From an uncultured Fidelibacterota bacterium (GTDB lineage Bacteria; Marinisomatota; Marinisomatia; Marinisomatales; UBA1611): DNA of 21,692 nt. The position numbers and the translations under genes were made by a program. Within the stretch, counting starts at the first letter, position 1; every line of letters begins with the position of its first letter. Shown piece after piece: positions 1 to 6,432 of the stretch. Below the pieces are notes generated by a model, which did not search any database, was not told the origin of the DNA, and saw only the letters and a program-made list of their open reading frames with translations. The stretch lies in assembly GCA_913043185.1 (NCBI GenBank), contig CAJWMI010000023.1, positions 1-21,692 on the forward strand. The letters run 5' to 3'.

Positions 1-2135
1 CCAAAGTTGTGGTTTCTGTAGCCAAACAGCTCAAGCCCATTATAAAACTCGATCAAATAATCATTGTTTTGATTATAGATTCGTTCTTTAAAAAAAACAT
101 CTTTGTAATAATTAAACCCCCAGAAACCACCAATGGGTCTTCCCGTTGCATTTAAATAACCAAAGCCTACATATATATCTTCCCAGTCACTAAAAACAAA
201 AGATTGAAAAATATTTCTCCCGGTCACATCTGTATATGCACCATTATAAAATAGACCTGTAATATCTGGCACTAATAAGGTTCCAAAGTGCCTTATATTA
301 TTTATAGCTAAATATTTTTGGGATACTAATGTATCTACTATATCTGGGATAGAATCTAGATTAGGAATTACATAATCTGGCTTTTTCTTTTTCCAATTAG
401 AAAAATGAGGATTTAAAAATATTTCTTTATTATTTGCTATACGATTTGGATCTATATCAACAACCCTGGCTGAGTCAACATCTCCAAGAGTTAATCCTGT
501 TATGGCAGTATTATCATAGTTCCATCCCATTGTCCAAACTGCATCACCAATATTCGTATTTTGAATAATATCCTTATTATTTATATCTACAGTATGAAAA
601 TTAGGAGTCATATTAGAGTGAGAGGTATATGTGATCTTATCGTTATTAGGATGCCATACTGGCCGATAATCAACTTGCTTCGCAGTTGTCATTCGTATAG
701 GCTCCTTTCGATCTAAATGAAAAACAACTATATCCATATTCCCATCTTCTTTCGATATAGAATATGCAATCTTAGCTCCGTCAGGGCTCCATGCAGGAGT
801 GACGATCTGCACATCTCCAGAATAGTTTGTAATTCTTTCTATAGATAACGTATCATCTAAAGAAACAGTAAACAAGTTAGAGGTACTATTTTTGTGAGCA
901 ACAAAAGCTATTTTCTTACTATCGGGAGACCAACACGGATTACTAGCGCGTTTTGAGTAAGTTATTCTTTTTTTATTTCTAGACTCTACATCCATTAAAT
1001 GAATGTCCCATATAAGAGACTGATTTTTACCGTATCCATATTTAGAATAGACAATTTTCTTACCATCTGGAGATACTTTTACATAATCCGAGATCCTACC
1101 ATAGTCTAATTCTTTGAGCTTCCAAATTGGTTTTACATTTTTTGGTTTATTATTTTTATTCTTTTTCTGTCTTTTCTTATAAATTTCTTTTTCTTTAATC
1201 GTATCTCTAACTGCTAAAATCAATGAAAGATCACGTTGTTTATCATTTTTTCTACCCACCATTACTAACTTAGTTGTATCTCCATTAAACCTATCAAAGC
1301 CATATACATAGCGCATGGGAAGAGAATATGTTTTACCGATATCAGCATACGTTTCTTTTTGGGACCTTAATCCAAAAAAATAGGTATTCATCGTTCTTCG
1401 CCAGTCTTCTTCAAACCTCTTTAATGTTATCCCGGTGTATTTTTTAAATGCATTAGAAAAATTGAAGAGCTTAAGTGTATCCCTATGATTTAAAATATTA
1501 GCCAGGGTTTCATCTCCGAACCGATCTGCTAAATATAGAATTTTAGAAAATCCATCATTATGTGGATCTTTAATTTTATGGACAGAATTTTTTAGGACAT
1601 GGTACTTATGTGAAATATCAAACCGCTCAGGACGCCAATCTTCAGTATAATACTCTGCCATGCCTTCAACAACCCAACCAGGAACCCTACCATACAATTC
1701 ATTCATCGGGAAAGGAAGCCAGGACTTAGTCACATTGAAATAGACTAAATGCTGAAGCTCATGCGCTAATACACCCCGTAGCCATTTTTCACCTTCCGTC
1801 CAAACTGCCATATCATTCTGATCTACCCATATCACAGTATAATTTGCCGGGACTGCAAAGCCATTAGAAACTTCATCTTCCGTAGTAAAAATAATATCTA
1901 ATCTTTGGAGAGAATCAAGATCAACTTGTTTCATTAAAGTAGGCCTAATTTTTTCAGCAATATTTGCACCCTTCAAAGCAATATCATAGAGGCCATCATG
2001 AAAATGTATATTAAAGTTTTCTGTTTTTATTGTCTCCCACTTTAACTCTGGATGGGTGCGATTGCTAAACATCCAAGCTCCTTGCGAATAAACCAGATTT
2101 ACTAAAAGATATAAATAGATTAAGTTTTTAATCAT
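1..2135 (-). CDS. Secreted HExxH metalloprotease-like protein with PD40 propeller and barrel-like C-terminus (3' end outside window)
   Basis: Starting at the ATG at 2135, the minus strand is open for 711 codons to the window edge, so the C-terminus is missing. A short hydrophobic signal peptide covers residues 1-17 (cleavage probably near VYS/Q). HELQH at 125-129, followed by EGMAEY at 157-162, is a gluzincin (peptidase MA-like) zinc site: H125, E126, H129, with E157 or E161 as third ligand. A Lys/Asn-rich linker lies around 312-333. Then come about five PD40/TolB-type propeller blades with WSPDG-like signatures near 352, 396, 445, 489 and 533. From about residue 605, alternating aromatic/Gly strands look like the start of an outer-membrane beta-barrel. 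The start codon overlaps the HAD gene end by 8 bp, so it is the last visible gene of that operon. Export and surface location are inferred; the substrate is unknown. Confidence 0.85.
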   Translation of the reverse strand, partial: MIKNLIYLYLLVNLVYSQGAWMFSNRTHPELKWETIKTENFNIHFHDGLYDIALKGANIAEKIRPTLMKQVDLDSLQRLDIIFTTEDEVSNGFAVPANYTVIWVDQNDMAVWTEGEKWLRGVLAHELQHLVYFNVTKSWLPFPMNELYGRVPGWVVEGMAEYYTEDWRPERFDISHKYHVLKNSVHKIKDPHNDGFSKILYLADRFGDETLANILNHRDTLKLFNFSNAFKKYTGITLKRFEEDWRRTMNTYFFGLRSQKETYADIGKTYSLPMRYVYGFDRFNGDTTKLVMVGRKNDKQRDLSLILAVRDTIKEKEIYKKRQKKNKNNKPKNVKPIWKLKELDYGRISDYVKVSPDGKKIVYSKYGYGKNQSLIWDIHLMDVESRNKKRITYSKRASNPCWSPDSKKIAFVAHKNSTSNLFTVSLDDTLSIERITNYSGDVQIVTPAWSPDGAKIAYSISKEDGNMDIVVFHLDRKEPIRMTTAKQVDYRPVWHPNNDKITYTSHSNMTPNFHTVDINNKDIIQNTNIGDAVWTMGWNYDNTAITGLTLGDVDSARVVDIDPNRIANNKEIFLNPHFSNWKKKKPDYVIPNLDSIPDIVDTLVSQKYLAINNIRHFGTLLVPDITGLFYNGAYTDVTGRNIFQSFVFSDWEDIYVGFGYLNATGRPIGGFWGFNYYKDVFFKERIYNQNNDYLIEFYNGLELFGYRNHNF

Positions 2136-2754
2136 TAATAATGTTCAAAGTTTTTAGTTCTTCTTTTAACTCTAAAGTGTTTTTATAGTGTACTCCATGC
2201 AACCCCACCTGATTTGCACCGGTGATATTATCTTTTAAATCATCAATAAACACGCAACTTTCTGGATCTACTTTAGCATGCTCACACGCTAACTGATAAA
2301 TCTTTTTCTCAGGCTTTCGGTATCCTACATCATAAGAATAAATCGCACCATCTACTAAATTTGGGAAGACATAATTGCCTTGGATATCATTTTTTATGTG
2401 TCTTGAATTTGTATTAGATAGGAGCCAGATCTTGTAGGATTTCTTTAGTTTAATTAAAATATCTACAACTTCAGTTTCATTGCCTAAAAGCATCGACCAT
2501 GCAGACCAAAATTGATTTTCTGTTAGATCATTTTTAGCCGGCAGTGAATTTTTACATGATTGATACCAATCATGATCATACATCTGTCCTCGTTCATAAG
2601 CATCATGTGCTTTTTCAGGAAAAGAATTTTTTATTATTTCAAATGGGATATCTGTAATAGCCGATATTTTATTAATCATTTTCTCTGGATGGATGTCTAG
2701 TAAAACTCCGCCAATATCAAAAAATATTACCCTTATAGATTTGTTATTTACCAT
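2128..2754 (-). CDS. HAD superfamily (subfamily IA) phosphatase, YihX-like
   Basis: This 208-aa protein has all HAD motifs: motif I FFDIGGVLLD with nucleophile D13, motif II Ser113 in LLSNTN, motif III K147 in GYRKPEKKIY, and motif IV D171/D172 in FIDDLKDN. The helical insert between motifs I and II is the C1 cap of subfamily IA. At the +2 position after the nucleophile, where many phosphatases have Asp as general acid, this protein has Gly; the DxGG form is common in YihX/epoxide-hydrolase-N-like HADs. It probably hydrolyses a small phosphorylated metabolite such as a sugar phosphate, but the substrate cannot be read from the sequence. It overlaps alkA by 7 bp upstream and the protease gene by 8 bp downstream, indicating co-transcription. 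Family assignment is solid; substrate is open. Confidence 0.88.
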   Translation of the reverse strand: MVNNKSIRVIFFDIGGVLLDIHPEKMINKISAITDIPFEIIKNSFPEKAHDAYERGQMYDHDWYQSCKNSLPAKNDLTENQFWSAWSMLLGNETEVVDILIKLKKSYKIWLLSNTNSRHIKNDIQGNYVFPNLVDGAIYSYDVGYRKPEKKIYQLACEHAKVDPESCVFIDDLKDNITGANQVGLHGVHYKNTLELKEELKTLNIIND

Positions 2755-3386
2755 TCAAATGGACCATCAACAGCATACCATAGATATAGTGTAACTATCG
2801 TTCTATAGGGTTCCCATTTTTTAGCTGTTTCATTCATATAATTAATGGTAGGTATTTCTTCTAGCGAATAAACTATTTGAAATCCTTTTTGCACGCCTAG
2901 ATCCGTTACTGGAAACACATTGGATCTTCTAAGAGTAAATATTAAAAACATTTCTGCTGTCCATCTGCCTACACCTTTTATCATTGTAAGCTGTTTTAAT
3001 ATTTCTTCATCATTCATCATGATAAAATTTTCATCATTAATCAATTTGTTTTCAAAAGCATCTGCAATGTTTTTCATATAACTAGCTTTCTGCTTTGATA
3101 GCCCAACACTATATAAACTGTTTATATCAATATCTAACACTTCTTTAGGCTGTATATTGGTTCCTGAGCGAAACAATGCCAAAAATCTATCGGATATTGT
3201 TTTTGCAGCTTTCCCACTTATTTGTTGATAAATAATCGAACGACAGAGCGACCAAAAATAATTTGTTTCTATTTTTAATTTAGGGATATCAAATCCACTA
3301 AAAAGGCGTTTTAGAATTGGGTCAATGGATGATAATTGATTGACGCCATAAACAATTGTTCTATCATTAAGAACTACTGAAGACAT
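2748..3386 (-). CDS. alkA: DNA-3-methyladenine glycosylase II (AlkA/MAG type, HhH-GPD)
   Basis: A 212-aa cytoplasmic base-excision repair enzyme that removes alkylated purines such as 3-methyladenine. The helix-hairpin-helix LTMIKGVGRWTA lies at 133-144 and the catalytic aspartate is D162 in FPVTDLGV, as in the HhH-GPD superfamily. The upstream segment with IIYQQISGKAA (51-61) is the usual conserved helix of this family. It is a minimal version, without the N-terminal TBP-like domain of E. coli AlkA and without the C-terminal FeS cluster cysteines of EndoIII/MutY. It overlaps the HAD gene by 7 bp and is separated from the aminopeptidase gene by 43 bp. No Ada regulator is nearby, so adaptive-response induction is not supported by context. 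I see no good Shine-Dalgarno before the ATG. Confidence 0.9.
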   Translation of the reverse strand: MSSVVLNDRTIVYGVNQLSSIDPILKRLFSGFDIPKLKIETNYFWSLCRSIIYQQISGKAAKTISDRFLALFRSGTNIQPKEVLDIDINSLYSVGLSKQKASYMKNIADAFENKLINDENFIMMNDEEILKQLTMIKGVGRWTAEMFLIFTLRRSNVFPVTDLGVQKGFQIVYSLEEIPTINYMNETAKKWEPYRTIVTLYLWYAVDGPFEW

Positions 3387-3429
3387 AAAATAATTTCGTG
3401 TAGGAGTTAAATATTGATCTAGATGTTTA

Positions 3430-4512
3430 TTAGTCTAAAACAACTAAATCCTTTGTGGTTTTATTCAGTATTTCACAGTCATCTTTATTAATAATGACAT
3501 CATCCTCAATCCGGACACCGCCCCAACCAGCTAAGTATATCCCAGGCTCAATTGTCATTACATTATTTTCCGCTAAAACATCTTCGCTAGCTGGTGAAAA
3601 TCTGGGCGATGTATGAATCTCTAATCCAAGCCCGTGACCTGTTCCATGCGTATAATAATCACCATACCCCATTTCATGAATGTAGTCTCTGGTTGCTGAG
3701 TCTACATCTTTACAAGAGACACCGGCCTTTGCGATATCACAACCTCTCTGCTGTGCCTCTTTAACAATAGCATAAATCTCATGGTGTTTATCAGTGGCTT
3801 CGCCAACAACTGGCGTGCGAGTCATATCCGCATGATAACCAGCATATTTTGCGGCTGCGTCGATTACAATAAAATCACCTTTTTTAAATTCCCTATCCGT
3901 GGGGACCGCGTGGGGCAAAGCACCGTTTGGCCCTGTAGCAACGATTGGCGAATAGGCCTCTCCATCTCCATACTCCCTATACTTGGAGACCAAAGTATTT
4001 GCGACTTGTTTTTCAGTGTAACCAGGACGAAGCATCGGAAGGATTTCTTCATATACCTTATCAGTGATATCAACCGCAGTACGTATTGCATCTAGCTCTG
4101 TTTTATCTTTAACAGATGCTAAATCTTCAAGAATCATTTTTGTACTCTCCCAGTTTATACCGGTAAACATTTTTTTCATTGAATCATAAAGTGTAAAGTT
4201 GACATGATCACCCTCAAACCCTATTTTTGTGTCGTTATTTAATAGTTCGTTCTTTTTTATAATAGAAAGATTTGTGTCCATATCTATATAGCGATCAAAA
4301 CCTTTTACCTGTTCTTTTGACTGCTCAATATATCTACCATCTGTAATAAAATATTGTCCGGACGGAGTAACCAAGCAAGTTCCAGCAGATCCTGTAAACC
4401 CACATATATAGCGTATATTCGTAAGATTAGTTATCAGTATCCCGTCAAGGCCACTATCAGCTATCACATTTTTTAATTGCTGTTGCCTATCAAAATAAAT
4501 TTTTTCGGTCAT
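3430..4512 (-). CDS. M24B family Xaa-Pro aminopeptidase / prolidase
   Basis: A 360-aa two-domain metallopeptidase that removes N-terminal residues preceding proline or splits Xaa-Pro dipeptides. Residues 1-130 form the creatinase-like N-terminal domain (DGILITNLTNIRYICGFTGS is typical). The pita-bread catalytic domain follows, with the full dinuclear metal set: D218, D229, H293 in HGTGHGLG, E322 in TIEPGIY and E336 in RIEDD. H201 in PHAVPT and H300 are the conserved substrate-binding and proton-shuttle histidines. The length fits the short bacterial PepP/PapA/PepQ group; aminopeptidase versus dipeptidase cannot be settled by eye, so no symbol is given. There is no signal peptide. Its ATG lies 2 bp after the stop of the TPR gene, so the two are co-transcribed. 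Confidence 0.93.
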   Translation of the reverse strand: MTEKIYFDRQQQLKNVIADSGLDGILITNLTNIRYICGFTGSAGTCLVTPSGQYFITDGRYIEQSKEQVKGFDRYIDMDTNLSIIKKNELLNNDTKIGFEGDHVNFTLYDSMKKMFTGINWESTKMILEDLASVKDKTELDAIRTAVDITDKVYEEILPMLRPGYTEKQVANTLVSKYREYGDGEAYSPIVATGPNGALPHAVPTDREFKKGDFIVIDAAAKYAGYHADMTRTPVVGEATDKHHEIYAIVKEAQQRGCDIAKAGVSCKDVDSATRDYIHEMGYGDYYTHGTGHGLGLEIHTSPRFSPASEDVLAENNVMTIEPGIYLAGWGGVRIEDDVIINKDDCEILNKTTKDLVVLD

Positions 4513-4514
4513 GA

Positions 4515-5198
4515 TTATTTATTTTCCTTTTCAGAAGTTTTTATCAATGATTTCACCGCATCTCTTTCTAGACGAATCATATCAGGGTCTTCGCCTTTTT
4601 GTTCTAACAGGTCTAAAACCTCAAGAGCCTGATAGAACAAAGCCTGATTTTTCAAAACATTTACAAGAGTGAATGTGGCAAGTCTGACACTTACGTTTAA
4701 AGATTCACCAGATTGAGATAGTTTTTTTGTGGTTTTTGCTACTGATTTTTTCGCCTTTTTTGTAGGTAACTTCTTTTGTTGTGATTTATCTTTACTCTCT
4801 GATTCAACCTTCTCAATAAATTCTTTTGCGGTTTGGTTAGATGGATCAAGATCTAAAACTTTTTTCCAGGAAGTGAGTAGTCTAGATGGAGATCTCCCTA
4901 AAACTGTCTGAATCTCACAAAGCATTACAGCGGCCTGTATGTTATCTGGGCTGTATTTTAAGGCATGCTTAATTTCTTTTTCTGCCTCTTTCAGATTACC
5001 GTCTGCTTTTTCAACTTGAGCAAGTACAAACCTACCTGAGGCATCATTTTCATGATACCCTAAGCCAATATTACAAACTTTTCTTGCTCTCCTATAGTCT
5101 TCCTGACTCAAATAAATATCTGCGAGAACCGGAAATAAGATTGTATCAAAATGATCAGCAAAATAAAGTTCTAGTTCTATCTGATTTTTTAAATCCAT
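4515..5198 (-). CDS. Tetratricopeptide repeat protein with basic linker
   Basis: A 227-aa protein without a signal peptide. TPR-type helix pairs occupy roughly residues 22-55, 56-89 and 90-123 (for example LADIYLSQEDYRRARKVCNIG and the A-x-x-LKYSPDN pattern). A Lys/Ser-rich linker (about 134-161, with KKAKK and KTTKK runs) follows, then a C-terminal helical hairpin (about 168-222) with one more TPR-like unit (LFYQALEVLDLLEQKG). It is likely a scaffold or adaptor; the partner is unknown. It starts 1 bp after the stop of the B12-binding mutase subunit gene and ends 2 bp before the aminopeptidase start, so it is the second gene of a tight operon. The basic linker could contact nucleic acid or acidic partners, which is speculative. 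Confidence 0.8.
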   Translation of the reverse strand: MDLKNQIELELYFADHFDTILFPVLADIYLSQEDYRRARKVCNIGLGYHENDASGRFVLAQVEKADGNLKEAEKEIKHALKYSPDNIQAAVMLCEIQTVLGRSPSRLLTSWKKVLDLDPSNQTAKEFIEKVESESKDKSQQKKLPTKKAKKSVAKTTKKLSQSGESLNVSVRLATFTLVNVLKNQALFYQALEVLDLLEQKGEDPDMIRLERDAVKSLIKTSEKENK

Positions 5199-5199
5199 T

Positions 5200-5604
5200 T
5201 TATTGCCTATTTTTTTCGACCCAATTAGTTATATAGTCTATTGTCTCATTAACTGGTGTTCCTGGGCCATATAATTTTCCCACACCGGATTTTTCAAGAG
5301 ATTCTATATCTTTTTTGGGTATTATTCCACCACCAATTAATAAAACATTTTCTAATTTTTTCAGTTCCATCAATTCCACTATACGCGGGAATATAGTGTT
5401 ATGAGCATTGTTTAAGCTAGACAAGGCAATAACGTCAGCGTCCTCTTGAAGCGCGGCTGAGACTATCATTTCTGGGGTCTGCCGAAGCCCAAGATATATG
5501 ACCTCCATTCCAGCGTCTCTATACGCAGCTGCTAAGACTTTTATTCCTCTATCATGACCATCTAAACCAGGCTTTGCCATCACAATTCTTATTTTTCTAT
5601 CCAT
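5200..5604 (-). CDS. Stand-alone cobalamin-binding subunit of methylmalonyl-CoA mutase type
   Basis: At 134 aa it is exactly the C-terminal Rossmann-like B12-binding domain of methylmalonyl-CoA mutase, without the TIM-barrel catalytic part. The base-off/His-on signature DxHxxG is present as DGHDRG (D15, H17, G20) in the opening MAKPGLDGHDRG stretch, followed by SSL (62-64) and the GGG loop at 91-93. The family usually reads SSL-AAGH-TL in the second motif; here it is SSLNNAHNT. It should bind adenosylcobalamin and pair with a separate large subunit (succinyl-CoA/methylmalonyl-CoA interconversion or a related acyl-CoA mutase) that is not in this window. It is the first gene of the leftward operon and starts 115 bp from the divergent membrane-protein gene. 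No B12 riboswitch is visible upstream. Confidence 0.9.
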   Translation of the reverse strand: MDRKIRIVMAKPGLDGHDRGIKVLAAAYRDAGMEVIYLGLRQTPEMIVSAALQEDADVIALSSLNNAHNTIFPRIVELMELKKLENVLLIGGGIIPKKDIESLEKSGVGKLYGPGTPVNETIDYITNWVEKNRQ

Positions 5605-5718
5605 ATAACAATAAAATTAATTATCCTGCAACTGACTTCATAATTAATAGTGTTCTCTTCGTTTTTTAATAAATTATTAAAATAGTATATTGAATTAATC
5701 AAATTAGAGAATTTTATA
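5605..5718. promoter_or_regulatory. Divergent intergenic region carrying promoters for both flanking genes
   Basis: These 114 bp separate the minus-strand B12-subunit gene from the only plus-strand gene, so both promoters should lie here. The region is very AT-rich, with several TATA-like stretches (for example AATAGTATATTGAAT at 5681-5695), but I cannot pick a convincing -35/-10 pair in either direction. A 19-bp palindrome lies inside (separate entry). The segment is too short and AT-rich for a cobalamin riboswitch, and I see no conserved B12-box. Confidence 0.5.
5664..5682. repeat. 19-bp perfect AT palindrome in the divergent promoter region
   Basis: TTTTAATAA-A-TTATTAAAA: the two 9-bp arms are exact reverse complements around one central A. 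It lies midway between two divergent start codons, a usual place for an operator. It is made only of A/T in an AT-rich spacer, so chance is a real alternative. Confidence 0.4.
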
Positions 5719-5982
5719 TTGGAACAAGACAAAAAGACCGCACTCATTCATTATCTAGAAGAATCTGTTATCGCAATAATTGGGATAGCAATATTATTAG
5801 GCTTGTTATGGTACAGTGATTTTAATTTTAGCGTTAGAATATTATCACTATGGATATTTCTATTTAATGGAATTTTATTCACTTTTTGGTTATGGAAAAG
5901 TGATGCTAAAAACTGGGAAAAGGCTGTTGCGGCTTTATACTTTATATTAGTTGAGATAATTATTTTATTAGGTGGAAAATAA
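5719..5982 (+). CDS. Small membrane protein of unknown function (three predicted membrane helices)
   Basis: An 87-aa hydrophobic protein from a TTG start; the frame closes upstream at 5683 (TAG) and contains no ATG, and a purine-rich AGAGA lies about 8 bases before the TTG. Three membrane helices are predicted: about 16-31 (VIAIIGIAILLGLLWY), 37-59 and 68-84. The first 15 residues are charged and the loop between helices 2 and 3 holds WKSDAKNWEK. I do not recognise a family. It is the only plus-strand gene in the main block, divergent from the B12-subunit gene and convergent with dtd, whose stop codon lies 3 bp beyond its own. The hydrophobic periodicity and clean TAA end support a real gene over the 94-codon antisense frame. 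Confidence 0.6.
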   Translation: MEQDKKTALIHYLEESVIAIIGIAILLGLLWYSDFNFSVRILSLWIFLFNGILFTFWLWKSDAKNWEKAVAALYFILVEIIILLGGK

Positions 5983-5985
5983 ATT

Positions 5986-6432
5986 TTATAGTTCTTTAGA
6001 GTTAATAATAAATGTTGCTGGGCCCTCATTAACAAGTTCTATGTCCATCATTGCTCCAAACTCACCGGTTACAGTATTTAAACCTTTATCTCTAAGTCTA
6101 TTAATCATATGATCATAAATCTCTAATCCTTTATCAGGATTTTCAGCGTTAATAAAACTCGGCCTTCTTCCTTTTCTGGTATCCCCACATAGCGTGAACT
6201 GACTAACGACCATTACAGAGCCATTTATATCCAGGACAGATAAATTCATTTTGTTCTTTTCATCGTTAAATATTCGAAGGTTAATAATCTTATCTACAAC
6301 CTTATCTGCGTCTGAAAATTCATCGCCTTTGTTTATCCCAACTAGAACCATCAGCCCTGATTTGATCTGGGATATAATTTTATTATTTACAGTTACCTTT
6401 GCTTCTGAACATCTTTGGACGACAATGATCAT
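5986..6432 (-). CDS. dtd: D-aminoacyl-tRNA deacylase
   Basis: At 148 aa this is the standard Dtd length. It hydrolyses D-amino acids from mischarged tRNA in the cytoplasm. Family signatures: start MIIVVQRCSEAKV, the SQFTLCGDTRKGRRPSF block at 77-93 (SQFTL is the active-site loop), and NEGPAT at 135-140, which holds the Gly-cisPro pair that gives chiral selectivity. The residue after SQFTL is Cys, where E. coli has Ala, a minor change. The ATG overlaps the dnaE stop by 4 bp (ATGA), implying translational coupling at the end of the long DUF1385-prfA-prmC-ubiA-dnaE-dtd operon. It converges with the small membrane gene with only 3 bp between stops, and no hairpin terminator is visible there. Confidence 0.95.
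   Translation of the reverse strand: MIIVVQRCSEAKVTVNNKIISQIKSGLMVLVGINKGDEFSDADKVVDKIINLRIFNDEKNKMNLSVLDINGSVMVVSQFTLCGDTRKGRRPSFINAENPDKGLEIYDHMINRLRDKGLNTVTGEFGAMMDIELVNEGPATFIINSKEL

Noticed and set aside
2128..2754. HAD protein as inactive because of Gly at the +2 position of motif I
   Set aside because: The DxGG form is common in active YihX-like HAD proteins and all other catalytic residues are present.
3781..4095. 104-codon plus-strand frame inside the M24 peptidase gene
   Set aside because: Antisense shadow of a gene with a complete metal-ligand set; no ribosome-binding site or recognisable product.
5605..5718. Cobalamin riboswitch upstream of the B12-binding subunit
   Set aside because: The gap is 114 bp, nearly all A/T, and shows no B12-box-like conserved core; such riboswitches need about 200 nt.
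5751..6035. 94-codon minus-strand frame opposite the small membrane protein gene
   Set aside because: It overlaps the end of dtd and gives a low-complexity Asn/Ile/Lys-rich product with no motif; the plus-strand frame has clear membrane-helix periodicity.
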